Positions 52,049-63,107 are shown, counted from the first letter of the stretch. The stretch is 64,000 bases of DNA from an uncultured Pseudomonadales bacterium (GCA_943789485.1 CALSUH010000005.1:372001-436000); one strand, 5' to 3'. Notes: a model not told the origin generated them from the sequence alone. Translations and numbers: made by a program.

Positions 52049-54406
52049 CTACGCTGTTGGGGCAAGCTTAGCGACACCATCATCATCACCGTCGGCCCAA
52101 TAAAGTATAGCCGGTAACATGACGAGGTCGCCTACTAGCGCCAGTGTCATTATGATAGAGCCGAACAAACCTACATAGATAATAGTAGTAAATGAAGCGA
52201 AACACAGGATGCTGAATCCAAATACTAAAACAATAGAGCTAAAGACCACCGCTCGACCCGATTCATTCATAGCTCTAGCTATAGACTGCTTTGTGCTATC
52301 ACCTTCACCCTTAGCGAGAAGATAACGGCTCATGACATGGATGGCATCATCCACCGCTATGCCCATCGTCATGGCAAAAACGATAACAGCACTTATATCC
52401 AATGGTACCCCCAGCCATCCCGCAAAGCTGCCAGTCAGTACGATCGGCAATACGCTCGGAATAATAGATAAAAGGCCATATTTAACCGATTTGAACAGCG
52501 CAATAAAGAAGAGAGTAATAATCCCCAGCGCGATTAGGAAGGATCGGACCATCCCCTCAGATATATACGTGTCCTGTACGGTATAAAGGGCCATCGTGCC
52601 GGTAATTATCGCCTGAAATTGTGGATAATTTTCATCCAGATAGGCTTCGATGCTATTCAATTCAGCATGCATCACCGATGCTTCCATATTAACAACCGGA
52701 ACAACGAGTCTCGCGTAGCGATTCTCGAAGTCTTTGATATCAGAAAGGTCTTCGTTCGCACCTGAGCTTTCGTACAATAGAAGAAGCTGAGCGGCCATCT
52801 CTGGGCTAGATGGTAGGCGATAAAATTCAGGATCATCCCCATTTAAAGCCTGATTTATCTCTTTGAGATAATCAGCTATGGAATTGATTGGGCCCAGTGT
52901 CTCGCGTTGCTGCAACCAACTCTGTATTTGATCCAGCTGCGCAAGAAAAACTGGCCCCTTAATGCCTTCTTCTTCGCCAGAGTCGAGGATGATGTCTAGA
53001 TTCATCATGCCGCGATAGGTGTCATCGAAGTACTCGATATCCTGTCGCGTCTGACTGCTCTGTTTAAACAGAGTGACGTAGTTCGAATCGATAACAATGT
53101 TGGGTATGTTCCAAATAGAAAATAGCAACGCCGCCAGGCCGCCGAGTAAAATTCTATTTTTATTTCTTAATGTAAAGTCTGGGATTTTTTGTGTAATCTT
53201 AGAAATGATCCCAGCATTTAAAACTCGGGTGGTATTCGCCGGGATTTTTTTCATAAAGCTGAGTACAGCCGGCAGAATTGTGAGCGCAAACAGGAAAAGT
53301 GTGATTGATCCTATCGCTCCTAAAATAGCGAACTCTCTGATAGGGAGGATTTTTGTGACTGAAAGTGCAAAGAAGCCAGCTGCCGTAGTAATTGCCGTGA
53401 AAAATGCTGGGCGCCAAATATTAATGATGGTAGAACGAGCGGCCTCTTTACCATCAAAACCTGCGTGCATATAGTTAAAAAACTCTAACAATATATGCAC
53501 AGTTATTCCAATTCCGATAATAATCAGTGTCGGTGTCAAGGCTCCAGAGTCGACAGTTGTGTGAGGAATTTCGAGATAACTTTGAGTTTCCTGAACCAAT
53601 AGAAATCCACAGGCAATCACTAGCCACGGTGCAATAGTGGCCCACAAGGATCGAAAGCTCAAAAATAGTATCAACACCATCAGTGCAACCATGACAGGTA
53701 TCAATATTGCTATATCTTCGGCTGAGACGGTTTCAAAACGCTCTTGCGCCAACGGGTAACCGGAGAGATGAAGAATGTAACTGTCGGAACTCAAATTCCC
53801 TTCTCCAACAAAGCGGTAAAGGTCCTGAACCAATTGCACTTTCGCCGCCGATGTTTCGTCAGAGTGTTCCACCCTAGCAGCGATTCTTGTATGTCGAAAA
53901 TCTCTGGTAATCAAGGTATCCAAAGCAAGAGTTTCGTTGTTGAGAATATTCTTTGTGTTGGCGATTGCGGACGCATCGCCTATTAGGTCTTCGACATCCT
54001 CGATTAGAAAATCCGTGAGAAGGTCGTCACCGTCACCATGAATAAATTGGAAGTTTGTAATGGAGCGCAACTGCGTAACGTACTCATGGTATTCGAGAAA
54101 ATCAGAAACTTTAGCGATGTCGCGTAACGTGTCCGCATTAAAAATATCGGATTCACTAGACGTAGCCTCAAAGCCAACGATGAGGTATTCATTGTCACCG
54201 AAGAGCTCTATTAGGTTGTCGTATTCGACTAGGGTTGGATCACCGGCGACGAAGTAACGTTCGCTACTGTTATCGAAGGGTATGTCTTTGCCTGTGAGCA
54301 GCGCGGCGAGCAGGAGCGCTAGCGACCCCGCAATGATTGGAAGGCGGTAGGCGATTGTGAAATTCGCCCAGGCTTTGATTAGAGCCGACATCATGAAACC
54401 CCTCAA
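52049..54406 (-). CDS. RND superfamily (MMPL-type) transporter
   Basis: 785 aa; two SSD-like repeats; VIVFAMTMGIAVDDAIHVMSRYLL; GIGITVHILLEFFNYMHAGFDGKEA. Confidence 0.92.
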   Translation of the reverse strand: MRGFMMSALIKAWANFTIAYRLPIIAGSLALLLAALLTGKDIPFDNSSERYFVAGDPTLVEYDNLIELFGDNEYLIVGFEATSSESDIFNADTLRDIAKVSDFLEYHEYVTQLRSITNFQFIHGDGDDLLTDFLIEDVEDLIGDASAIANTKNILNNETLALDTLITRDFRHTRIAARVEHSDETSAAKVQLVQDLYRFVGEGNLSSDSYILHLSGYPLAQERFETVSAEDIAILIPVMVALMVLILFLSFRSLWATIAPWLVIACGFLLVQETQSYLEIPHTTVDSGALTPTLIIIGIGITVHILLEFFNYMHAGFDGKEAARSTIINIWRPAFFTAITTAAGFFALSVTKILPIREFAILGAIGSITLFLFALTILPAVLSFMKKIPANTTRVLNAGIISKITQKIPDFTLRNKNRILLGGLAALLFSIWNIPNIVIDSNYVTLFKQSSQTRQDIEYFDDTYRGMMNLDIILDSGEEEGIKGPVFLAQLDQIQSWLQQRETLGPINSIADYLKEINQALNGDDPEFYRLPSSPEMAAQLLLLYESSGANEDLSDIKDFENRYARLVVPVVNMEASVMHAELNSIEAYLDENYPQFQAIITGTMALYTVQDTYISEGMVRSFLIALGIITLFFIALFKSVKYGLLSIIPSVLPIVLTGSFAGWLGVPLDISAVIVFAMTMGIAVDDAIHVMSRYLLAKGEGDSTKQSIARAMNESGRAVVFSSIVLVFGFSILCFASFTTIIYVGLFGSIIMTLALVGDLVMLPAILYWADGDDDGVAKLAPTA

Positions 54407-54672
54407 CTATTAATAGGACATACCTGTCCTGCTGCTTGTTATTCTTTTATTCTTCGAGCTAAGAAGGTGCTTCATTAACCTCGCTGGACAGTGTAATGCT
54501 TGATGTTTACGGCGTAAAGTTAACGTTGTTAATATAGGTTTTTAACTCAGAATTTCAAAAAACTCTATATATAAGAATTTCTTATGAAGATTTCTTAAAG
54601 TCAGTCGATACTTCTTTTGTGCGAAATTTCGGGCCAAATCGGAACCTGAGCACCTTACGGAGTAGTCATAGT

Positions 54673-54861
54673 ATGTCAAAGGAATCTAATTTCCCCTTCG
54701 ATCTGGACCTCAGTACGTTAGATACCAGCAGTATTACCAATATTTTGGGCGATATTGAAATGCATATGCCTCTCATGGAAAGTGAGGGTGATGTGTCGCA
54801 ATTGCTGCTAGTGAAGGACTTTTTCGAGTCCGAACTTAAGATTGAACGCCGCTTACACTGA
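54673..54861 (+). CDS. Small acidic hypothetical protein
   Basis: MSKESNFPFDLDLSTLDTSSITNILGDIEMHMPLMESEGDVSQLLLVKDFFESELKIERRLH; no family recognised. Confidence 0.5.
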   Translation: MSKESNFPFDLDLSTLDTSSITNILGDIEMHMPLMESEGDVSQLLLVKDFFESELKIERRLH

Positions 54862-55076
54862 CTCTGTGATCGCCCATAAAATGGCCCTCTAGAGCGGGGT
54901 TTCACTTTGTAGAATAACTGTGTACTCCCCACGGTGCTTGGTTTATGCTGATCGGCCCTGTATTCAGAACCTATCTTTAAAAATAGGTGCGTTCAGAGGG
55001 ATTTTCCAACTGGAAGGCATCTTTAAAGATACTCGGCAGGATCAACACTAGGAACTCACATAAAAGGGTCATGATT

Positions 55077-55784
55077 ATGAAATCCGTATTATCTTTGTTC
55101 GCAGTTTGCAGCTTGGTCTGCAGTAGTGCCCAGGCGTTAGATATGGCCGCTCTAGAAAGAGCGATGGCAAGTCCTGATCGTCCAGCGGCTGATAAAGAAA
55201 GAGATGCCAGTCGTCAAGCTCCAGTTGTATTGGACTTTCTTGGCGTGGAAGCGGGAATGACTGTTCTGGATGTCAATGCATCCGGCGGCTGGTACACAGA
55301 AGTTCTATCTTACGCCGTAGGTTCTAACGGTAAGGTGCTTATGCAGAATCGCCCAGGAGGCCGTTCTGCTGAGGCAGCGACTGCTAGGGCAGATCGATTA
55401 GCTAATGTAGATGAGTGGCTAACTGACATCTCTGATATTTCAGCGAACTCCGTGGACTTTGCTTTCACAGCGTTGAACTTCCATGACTTTCACAATTCCA
55501 ATCCCGCCGCCGCTCAGGGCATCCTGGGTCAGGTTATGGGAGCACTAAAATCCGGTGGAATACTGGCTGTGATTGATCACGAGGGCACGCCTGGCGCAGA
55601 CAATACGACTCTACATAGAATCGCATTTGATGATGCTGTTAAGGCAGTGCTCGAATCTGGTTTCGTACTGGCAGGAGCTAGTGACGCACTAGACAACGAT
55701 GCAGACGATCATTCGGTTGGTCCATTCGATCCATCGTTGGGGCGCAATACCGATCGCATCGTACTTAAGTTTATGAAGCTATAG
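55077..55784 (+). CDS. Secreted class I SAM-dependent methyltransferase-like protein
   Basis: Signal peptide; VLDFLGVEAGMTVLDVNASGGWYTEVLSYAVGSNGKVLMQN; FTALNFHDFHN. Confidence 0.87.
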   Translation: MKSVLSLFAVCSLVCSSAQALDMAALERAMASPDRPAADKERDASRQAPVVLDFLGVEAGMTVLDVNASGGWYTEVLSYAVGSNGKVLMQNRPGGRSAEAATARADRLANVDEWLTDISDISANSVDFAFTALNFHDFHNSNPAAAQGILGQVMGALKSGGILAVIDHEGTPGADNTTLHRIAFDDAVKAVLESGFVLAGASDALDNDADDHSVGPFDPSLGRNTDRIVLKFMKL

Positions 55785-55848
55785 TTCAGAAGTCATAGTT
55801 TGTAAATTAATTAGTCCTAAATACTAATTTACAGCAAGATAGAAAGTG

Positions 55849-55882
55849 AAGGGTCTTGGTGCTAACTAAGACCCTTTTTTTA
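55849..55882 (+). terminator. Rho-independent terminator
   Basis: AAGGGTCTT-ggtgctaact-AAGACCC-TTTTTTT. Confidence 0.8.
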
Positions 55883-55913
55883 TTTCGAATTTAAACCCTA
55901 GTCTGAGCGTAGT

Positions 55914-57743
55914 TTGGAAAATCAAGATTCTCAAAATCCCATTAAGAAATTCCTCTCGGTATTTCAATATAGCGGAGTCGCCTTAGAGATCGTCTGGAGT
56001 ACCAGTGCGAAGCTGACAATCATCATGGCGCTGACTACCTTGGCATCCGGCGTGCTGCCAGCGCTGATTGCTTCTGTAGGCGGCTTATTCGTAGACGTGG
56101 TTTCCAATGCCTTTCAAGGCGACGGCAGTAACGCAGAGAAATTACGTAGCGATGCGCTCTACTATGTCTTTCTGGAAGCCGGGTTAGTGGTGCTGATGAC
56201 CGGTGCCCAACGTATAAGCACAGTCTGCCAATCTATATTACGTGTGTTGTTGGGAAATAAAATCAATGTGATGATTCTTGAGAAGGCGCTTACTCTCGAA
56301 CTTGCACACTTCGAAGATGCGGAGTACTACGACAAGCTTGTGCGTGCCCGTCGTGAAGCATCTAGTCGCCCACTTAGCCTTGTTATAAAGACGTTCGACC
56401 TATTCAGAGATGTCATCGCTCTTATCACGATTGGTATATGGCTATTTCAATTCTCCCCTTATGCTGTCTTACTGCTTGGCCTCGCTGGGGTCCCGGCATT
56501 CATTGCTGAGGCGAAATTTTCGGGCGAGGCATTTCGCATACACCGCAGGCGTTCGGCCGAGCGGCGCATGCAGATCTATCTAGAAATGGTGCTGACGCGC
56601 GAAGATGGCGTCAAGGAAGTGAAGCTGTTGCAGTTGGGCAAGATGTTCCTACAGCGCTATGTAGATATCTTTCGCAACATCTATAACGAAGATAGATCCC
56701 TGGTTCTAAGGAGAGGCTTCTGGGGATATATTCTAGGTTTAATTGCTAGCGCGGCGTTCTACTTCGCCTATGGCTGGGTAGGTTTTGCTGCTATCGCCGG
56801 CGCCATCACTATTGGGCAGATGACGATGTACATCGCTCAGTTCCGCCTTGGCCAGAATGCCGTAACAAACAGCCTGACCTCAATAAATGGTATGTACGAA
56901 GATAATCTTTATCTATCGAATCTCACCGAGTATCTGGCGCACAAGGTGCCGGAGCATACGGGAAACAAGACGCAGGGCCCTGACCCAGCCGACGGAATTC
57001 GCTTTGAGAATGTTAGTTTTTCCTATCCCGGCGCGCAGACGCCAGCACTGAACAAGATCAACTTACATATCACCCCTGGCGAGAGTCTGGCGATTGTAGG
57101 TGAGAATGGCAGCGGTAAGACGACGCTGATTAAATTGCTTACGCGCCTGTACACTCCTACCGAGGGTCGCATACTCGTGGATGGTTTGGATTTGCAAGAA
57201 TGGGACCTTGATACCATCCGTGAAAAGGTCGGCGTGATATTTCAGGACTTTGCTCGCTATCAATTGATCGTTGGCGAGAATATCGGAATAGGTGATGTCG
57301 ATAGCATCGGCGAGGACGATCAAATTTCCGAGGCTGCACGTAAGGGTATGGCCGCGGAATTCGTGAAAGACCTGCCACAGAAATACCAGACGCAGCTTGG
57401 CACCTGGTTCAAGGACGGTCAGGAGTTGTCCGGCGGTCAATGGCAGAAGATCGCGTTGTCTCGCGCCTTCATGCGCAGCAAAGCGGACATCTTAATTTTG
57501 GATGAACCCACGGCGGCTATTGACGCGCGAGCCGAGGCTGAAATCTTTGCACACTTTGGCGACTTAACCGACAATCGAATCTCAATAATTATTTCTCATC
57601 GATTCTCTACAGTCCGCATGGCCGATCATATTATCGTGCTAGAGAAGGGGGGGATCATGGAACAGGGCAGTCATCAACAATTGCTTGATCTTGATGGGCA
57701 GTACGCTACCTTGTTTAATCTGCAGGCAAAGGGTTATCAGTAG
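55914..57743 (+). CDS. ABC transporter, fused permease/ATPase
   Basis: 609 aa; N-terminal TM region plus GENGSGKTTLIKLL, LSGGQWQKIALSRAFM, ILILDEPTAAID; TTG start in track. Confidence 0.93.
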   Translation: MENQDSQNPIKKFLSVFQYSGVALEIVWSTSAKLTIIMALTTLASGVLPALIASVGGLFVDVVSNAFQGDGSNAEKLRSDALYYVFLEAGLVVLMTGAQRISTVCQSILRVLLGNKINVMILEKALTLELAHFEDAEYYDKLVRARREASSRPLSLVIKTFDLFRDVIALITIGIWLFQFSPYAVLLLGLAGVPAFIAEAKFSGEAFRIHRRRSAERRMQIYLEMVLTREDGVKEVKLLQLGKMFLQRYVDIFRNIYNEDRSLVLRRGFWGYILGLIASAAFYFAYGWVGFAAIAGAITIGQMTMYIAQFRLGQNAVTNSLTSINGMYEDNLYLSNLTEYLAHKVPEHTGNKTQGPDPADGIRFENVSFSYPGAQTPALNKINLHITPGESLAIVGENGSGKTTLIKLLTRLYTPTEGRILVDGLDLQEWDLDTIREKVGVIFQDFARYQLIVGENIGIGDVDSIGEDDQISEAARKGMAAEFVKDLPQKYQTQLGTWFKDGQELSGGQWQKIALSRAFMRSKADILILDEPTAAIDARAEAEIFAHFGDLTDNRISIIISHRFSTVRMADHIIVLEKGGIMEQGSHQQLLDLDGQYATLFNLQAKGYQ

Positions 57744-57745
57744 GC

Positions 57746-58381
57746 ATGGAGAACCCATTTATTTATTTATTCATTGGGTTTCTCGCCTGTTTACTAGGCA
57801 CTATTCCATTCGGCCCGATCAATCTGGTGGTAGTAAAGACAACACTCGACTATGACCGACGCAGCGGTATCGAGGTTGCATTCGCCGCCTCAATTATCGA
57901 GATGCTACAGGCGTTGATTGCATTATGCTTCGGCATGCTAATAAGCGCTTTCCTCGAAGCGAATGTTTTTCTCAAATTCTTTCTAGCATTCACTTTTATT
58001 GGCTTGGCTATTTTCATAGTTACCCGTAAGCCAGAACCAGGACCAACTCTGAAAAAGCAACAAAGTAGGCCGGTATCGTTTTTCCGAAACGGGCTGATTA
58101 TTGCGGGGCTGAATCCCCAAGCTGTACCATTTTGGATCTTCGCATTAGCGACAATAAGCCAGTACTTCGAGTTTCAATACACAGACCTGACCCTAGCTGG
58201 GTTTTTGCTTGGTATATTCATTGGTAAGTTTTTTGCTTTATACGGCTTTGTTGTAGCGAGCACTTATTTGAAAACCCGCCTACAAGAAAGCAGTACTGTG
58301 GTAAATCGCTTGCTGGCAGGTATTTTGTTATTTATTGGTTTAACTCAGGGGTGGAACGCGGTAAGTTCCTTATTAGTCTGA
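57746..58381 (+). CDS. LysE family translocator
   Basis: FLACLLGTIPFGPINLVVVKTTLDYDRRSGIEVAFAASIIEMLQALIAL. Confidence 0.82.
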   Translation: MENPFIYLFIGFLACLLGTIPFGPINLVVVKTTLDYDRRSGIEVAFAASIIEMLQALIALCFGMLISAFLEANVFLKFFLAFTFIGLAIFIVTRKPEPGPTLKKQQSRPVSFFRNGLIIAGLNPQAVPFWIFALATISQYFEFQYTDLTLAGFLLGIFIGKFFALYGFVVASTYLKTRLQESSTVVNRLLAGILLFIGLTQGWNAVSSLLV

Positions 58382-58400
58382 CAAGAGTCCTTTCAAGCGA

Positions 58401-58757
58401 ATGCCTATACCTCAGCAGCCCAATGAGAAAACCCTGAAAACGCCGGACGCTGTGACGTTTGGTAAGGACCTGCGTGGTATCGTCAGAGCGCGGACACGCC
58501 TCGCTGTCTGTTTCTGGACTCTTCCGGTGTATGTTGTATCGATCTGGATGTTGCTTAACAACGGGCACAGCATCGATTCTATGATGTGGATTTACATGGC
58601 TGTCTACGCTGGTTTTGCAATCGACATGTCGATGAGAAATTGTCCTAACTGTCGCAAACAATTTTATGTGAAGAGCATTTTTCTGAATTTGTTAACTAAG
58701 CAATGCGTGCATTGCGAACAGACATCTATTCTTACCGAATCTCCCCCGAAACACTAG
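58401..58757 (+). CDS. Hypothetical membrane protein with CxxC zinc-ribbon-like pairs
   Basis: Two TM segments, then NCPNCRKQFYVKSIFLNLLTKQCVHCEQTS. Confidence 0.6.
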   Translation: MPIPQQPNEKTLKTPDAVTFGKDLRGIVRARTRLAVCFWTLPVYVVSIWMLLNNGHSIDSMMWIYMAVYAGFAIDMSMRNCPNCRKQFYVKSIFLNLLTKQCVHCEQTSILTESPPKH

Positions 58758-58773
58758 ATCGCTCTTAAGGCTG

Positions 58774-60354
58774 CTAATTTCCTTGGTGAATCATGCGTAG
58801 AAGCTCAATCAGCCTAGGTGGCTGACCGGTGCGCAGGACGCCCATACGAAAGACCTTGCCGGAAAGCCAGAGAACGAAGACGATGCTAAGAAGCAACACA
58901 ATGGTGGTGCCAACCAAATCGATAAGTGGCGGATCGGCAGCTGCGCGATTCATCATGAGGTAGGGAGTAAATAGAGGGAACCAGGACATGATTCTAACTA
59001 TCGTATTGTCCGGATCGCGAACCACAAAAACCATCATCGCGAGTGGGATCACCTGAATCATGATCATCGGCATCATCATGGCTTGTGCTTCTTTCAAGGT
59101 ATTACACAGACTCCCTATTGCTAGAAACACACCAGAGTAGAGTGCATAACCTGCGAAATAATAGAACACAAACCAGGGAATTAATTCAGAGCCGAGAATA
59201 ACATCTAGTATTTGACCTATTAGTTCTGTCTGACTGCTCTGATAGAGTGTGATAAACAGAAAAAATGAAAGCAACCATACCGCTATAGTCGTCAATCCCG
59301 ATAAACCAATACCTAGGAGTTTTCCCATCATCAGTTCGCCGGCAGTCACGGAGGCGAGCAGTACTTCTATGATGCGATTCGACTTCTCTTCTATCGTATT
59401 GCTTAGCAGGTACTGGACACTCTGCATTAATGACACAAACATCAGATAGACGAATCCGATTGGCGCGAGTTGCTGAAAGGTGTCTGCTACGCTGACCTCC
59501 TCCTCTCCAATGGCTGCTGTCGGATCAAGCTGGCTAATGGGCATGCGCGTGCGTTGCACGTTGCGGACGACCTGATTGTCTACTCCCAGGTCCATGTATT
59601 CGCGATTACGAATCTCTGAATTGATACTACTAATAATGGCATCTGGTAGGCGAGAGTCTGTGAGGTTTCTCGCCCAATACTGAATACCTGTCGGTCGCCC
59701 GGCTGGCTGAGGAATAACGCCAGGGCGCGAGACATCTTCATTCACGTTGTCAGGAATGAGAATTAACGCGAATAGGTCACTGGGCTGTGAATCCACTATT
59801 AGCTTTCTATCGCCACTGAGATAGGGTCGAAGCGCCTGCGCTATCTCTTCGGGCGTTGCCGAGCTATCGATACCTTCGGGTAGTTCCGCGGAGATAAACT
59901 GGCGTGAGGGCACCTCAAAAGACGGTATCTCTTCCTTTAGTGCTGGGCGCGCGATTGTCAGAGCGAAATTCAGGCCGCCACTGTCTAACCATTGTTCCAG
60001 TGCTGCTACTTCGTCGGCATCGGCGCCGTCTATTAATTGGTCCGCAGGATTCGTTTGTTCGGCGGCCGTTAGGTCGAGATTGGACTCCTTGCGATTCTCT
60101 ATTAAGTAGCTTACGAACTCTCCCAGAATTCGTCGCTGGTGCTCGCGCTCTATTGCTGTCTCTACAGCTTCTGTGTACTCACCTGATTGATCCACTAAGA
60201 TGTAATATCGAGTAGGGGTCGCATTGGATAGTGTAGTCTGCAGAAAATAAACGGCCGTGAAAATTATGGGGAAGATTAAAATTCCCGCCCAGAATCCTTT
60301 AGTCTTAACGTTTTCCATGTATTCGCGCCAAGCTATCAATCGAATCATGTTCAT
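58774..60354 (-). CDS. ABC transporter permease (NatB-like)
   Basis: IAWREYMENVKTKGFWAGILIFPIIF; EEKSNRIIEVLLASVTAGELMMGKLLGIG. Confidence 0.92.
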   Translation of the reverse strand: MNMIRLIAWREYMENVKTKGFWAGILIFPIIFTAVYFLQTTLSNATPTRYYILVDQSGEYTEAVETAIEREHQRRILGEFVSYLIENRKESNLDLTAAEQTNPADQLIDGADADEVAALEQWLDSGGLNFALTIARPALKEEIPSFEVPSRQFISAELPEGIDSSATPEEIAQALRPYLSGDRKLIVDSQPSDLFALILIPDNVNEDVSRPGVIPQPAGRPTGIQYWARNLTDSRLPDAIISSINSEIRNREYMDLGVDNQVVRNVQRTRMPISQLDPTAAIGEEEVSVADTFQQLAPIGFVYLMFVSLMQSVQYLLSNTIEEKSNRIIEVLLASVTAGELMMGKLLGIGLSGLTTIAVWLLSFFLFITLYQSSQTELIGQILDVILGSELIPWFVFYYFAGYALYSGVFLAIGSLCNTLKEAQAMMMPMIMIQVIPLAMMVFVVRDPDNTIVRIMSWFPLFTPYLMMNRAAADPPLIDLVGTTIVLLLSIVFVLWLSGKVFRMGVLRTGQPPRLIELLRMIHQGN

Positions 60355-61376
60355 CGGAAGGCGTGCTCCTTCGCATCATCACCAATTAGGTGAACGAAAA
60401 CATCGTGCAAGCTAGGTTCAGTAAATTCGAATCGACTTAGCAAAATATTTTTCTCGAAACAGCTACGCAAAATGTCCTGCGGACTTAATTGTTCGCTTAT
60501 CTGCAACAGCCATTGCTGCTTAGCTGAATCGTGGACGTCTACTTCTCCACCCCGACTTATTTCCATGACACCATCGATAGAGTTCAATGATGCTACATCC
60601 CCCGCCGATTCGAGCATGACTCGGCGGGGGATTGTAGCCTTCGCCTCACTGACGGTTCCATCGAAGATCTTTCTACCCTTTGCGATTAGCAGAATTTGGT
60701 CACATAGCCGCTCGGCATGTTGCATAACATGAGTTGAAAAAATTACGGTCTGACCGTTCTTCGCCATGTCCGTTATGAGATCTTCTAAAACGGTCTGATT
60801 GACCGGATCTAATCCAGAGAAGGGCTCATCAAGGATCACCAGCTCGGGTTCGTGTGCTACAGCTGAGAGCACCTGCACTTTTTGCCCCATGCCTTTAGAG
60901 AGGGATTCAACTTTCGACTCGGCGAAATCTTTCAGACCGTACTTTTCTAGCAGGTGCCAAGCCTGGTCTTTTGCTTCGTGTTTCTTCATACCTTTCAACA
61001 TGGCGAAGTATTGAATCAGCGCCCACACCTGCATCTTTTTATAGAGACCTTTCTCCTCTGGCAGATAGCCTATCCGATTGCGCACATTTAGGGCTGACGA
61101 GCGACCTAGGATACTGACGCTGCCACCGCTGGGTTTTATGATATCCAGAATCATGCGAATCGTAGTGGTCTTTCCAGCTCCATTAGGGCCAAGAAAACCG
61201 TAGATCGAGCCCTTTGGAATAGAAAAGCTTAACTCGTCGACCGCTGTGAATTCGCCGTAGGTTTTGGAAACATTCTGTAGAGTTAAGACCGAACTCGATT
61301 CGGCTTCAGCCTGGGCGTGAGAAAGGGGTTTTGAAGCAGGGTCAAGCATCACTGTGGGCTCGTAAAATGGGAACAA
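60351..61376 (-). CDS. ABC transporter ATP-binding protein (NatA-like)
   Basis: GFLGPNGAGKTTTIRMIL, LSKGMGQKVQVLSAVAHEPELVILDEPFSGLDP; 4-nt overlap with permease. Confidence 0.94.
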   Translation of the reverse strand: MFPFYEPTVMLDPASKPLSHAQAEAESSSVLTLQNVSKTYGEFTAVDELSFSIPKGSIYGFLGPNGAGKTTTIRMILDIIKPSGGSVSILGRSSALNVRNRIGYLPEEKGLYKKMQVWALIQYFAMLKGMKKHEAKDQAWHLLEKYGLKDFAESKVESLSKGMGQKVQVLSAVAHEPELVILDEPFSGLDPVNQTVLEDLITDMAKNGQTVIFSTHVMQHAERLCDQILLIAKGRKIFDGTVSEAKATIPRRVMLESAGDVASLNSIDGVMEISRGGEVDVHDSAKQQWLLQISEQLSPQDILRSCFEKNILLSRFEFTEPSLHDVFVHLIGDDAKEHAFR

Positions 61377-61522
61377 ATTAGTATGTCAGAACTTTAAAAG
61401 GAAGGGAATTTCCAGCATCTTCGAAGGAGCAAGGAATTGAGACATCATGCTGGCGACAAACAACATTGCTCCTCTAAAGAGAACGTGTAAAGAAACAGCG
61501 GTACAAGGCTATAGCCAGAACG

Positions 61523-61555
61523 AAAAAAGGGAAGAGCAATGCTCTTCCCTTTTTT
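61523..61555. terminator. Bidirectional terminator
   Basis: aaaaaagggaagagca-a-tgctcttccctttttt. Confidence 0.9.
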
Positions 61556-61589
61556 GTGCACATCAAAGTTGATGCAACGCAACTAAACG

Positions 61590-63107
61590 CTATGGGAGCC
61601 AGTTGTACATGATGATACCGGCAACCGTAGTACACACTAGGAAGTACGGTAGCGCCATATAAACCATGCGGCCATAGCCTAGTCGAATTCGCGGTGCGAT
61701 TGACGACATCAGTAAGAACAGGAATGCAGCCTGGCCATTTGGTGTGGACATGCTTGGGATTCCCGTTCCCATCACCACAGCGACCGACTGAGCTTCAAAA
61801 ATATCTCTGCTCATTATACCTTGCTCCATCAACGGCGTGATCTGATTCATGTAGATCGTTGCTACAAACACGTTGTCACTGATGGCGGATAAGAAGCCGT
61901 TGGAGAGAAATACCATGAAGACCTGTTGGCTACCTTCCATCTCCAATACCCAGTTCATGACTGGAGTAAACATTTCTTGGCTATTGATCATAGCGACGAT
62001 GACGTAGAACACGACTAACAGTGATGCAAAGGGTAGTCCTTCCGTAAAGGCCTGTCCGATTGAATGCTCGTCGGTAACGCCAATCATCGAAGAGGCGAGG
62101 ATGATCACAGCTAGTCCGATAAGTCCGATCTCTGCAAGGTGAAGAGATAGGGCAATAATCATTAAGACTGCTACTACAGCCTGAAAGTAGATTACCAAGG
62201 TGTCTCCTCTGGTGGCTTTCGCTTGTAGCTTCTCATCTTCATCCGCTAGTATTTTTCTTACCGCAGCTGGCAGTTCAGCACCGTAGCCAAACCAGCCAAC
62301 CTTCTCTAAAAGGAAACAGGTAAATACCCCGGCGATAAGTGTTGGGATCGTAGCGGGTCCAACCATCGTGGCGAATGTAACGAAATCCCATTCGGCCGCG
62401 CTGCCTATAACGATATTCTCAGGCTCGCCCACTAGCGTACATACGCCACCAATGGCGGTGCCAATAGCGCCATGCATGAGAAGTCCGCGCAGGAACGCAC
62501 GGAAACCATCGAGGTCTTCACGGTGTGAATCTTCAATGTGATTATCCGCGTCATCTGCCGGATCGTCGGCATAACCAATCTTTGAAACCACTTTGTCATA
62601 AACATCATAGAAGGCTGTGGCGAGAGCTATGAGGACGGCCAGAATCGTCAGCGCATCTAGGAAGGCGGACAGTACTGCGACGACAATAATGGTTGTGACA
62701 TTCATTACCACTCGGGACTTGATGCCCAGTAGCACTTTGTTCATGAATTTAAATAGCATCTCTCTTAGGAAATGCACACCGGCCACCATAAAGATAACCA
62801 GCAGGATTACGGGCAGGCCGTGCTCAACCTCTTCGTAGACATGGTGCGAGTCGGTGAGTTGCATCACCAGCACCTGGATCGCAAGCAGGCCGCCAGGTTG
62901 TAGCGGGAAGCATTTTAGGGCCATGGCAAGAGTAAAAATGAACTCGAAAAGAATTATCCAAGAAGTTAGGAGCGTGCCAAGCACGAAGTAAAAAACAACA
63001 TTCAATACAAGAGCCGCTAATACGGCTTTCTTGTACCAAACAGGCGTGTTCCCCAGAAACATCGCGAGTGGTGAATCGGGGTAATGGTGAGTTGCTGATG
63101 AGGACAT
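61590..63107 (-). CDS. nhaB: Na+/H+ antiporter NhaB
   Basis: FLGNTPVWYKKAVLAALVLNVVFYFVLG; LLMHGAIGTAIGGVCTLVGEPENIVIG; SAISDNVFVATIYM. Confidence 0.93.
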   Translation of the reverse strand: MSSSATHHYPDSPLAMFLGNTPVWYKKAVLAALVLNVVFYFVLGTLLTSWIILFEFIFTLAMALKCFPLQPGGLLAIQVLVMQLTDSHHVYEEVEHGLPVILLVIFMVAGVHFLREMLFKFMNKVLLGIKSRVVMNVTTIIVVAVLSAFLDALTILAVLIALATAFYDVYDKVVSKIGYADDPADDADNHIEDSHREDLDGFRAFLRGLLMHGAIGTAIGGVCTLVGEPENIVIGSAAEWDFVTFATMVGPATIPTLIAGVFTCFLLEKVGWFGYGAELPAAVRKILADEDEKLQAKATRGDTLVIYFQAVVAVLMIIALSLHLAEIGLIGLAVIILASSMIGVTDEHSIGQAFTEGLPFASLLVVFYVIVAMINSQEMFTPVMNWVLEMEGSQQVFMVFLSNGFLSAISDNVFVATIYMNQITPLMEQGIMSRDIFEAQSVAVVMGTGIPSMSTPNGQAAFLFLLMSSIAPRIRLGYGRMVYMALPYFLVCTTVAGIIMYNWLP

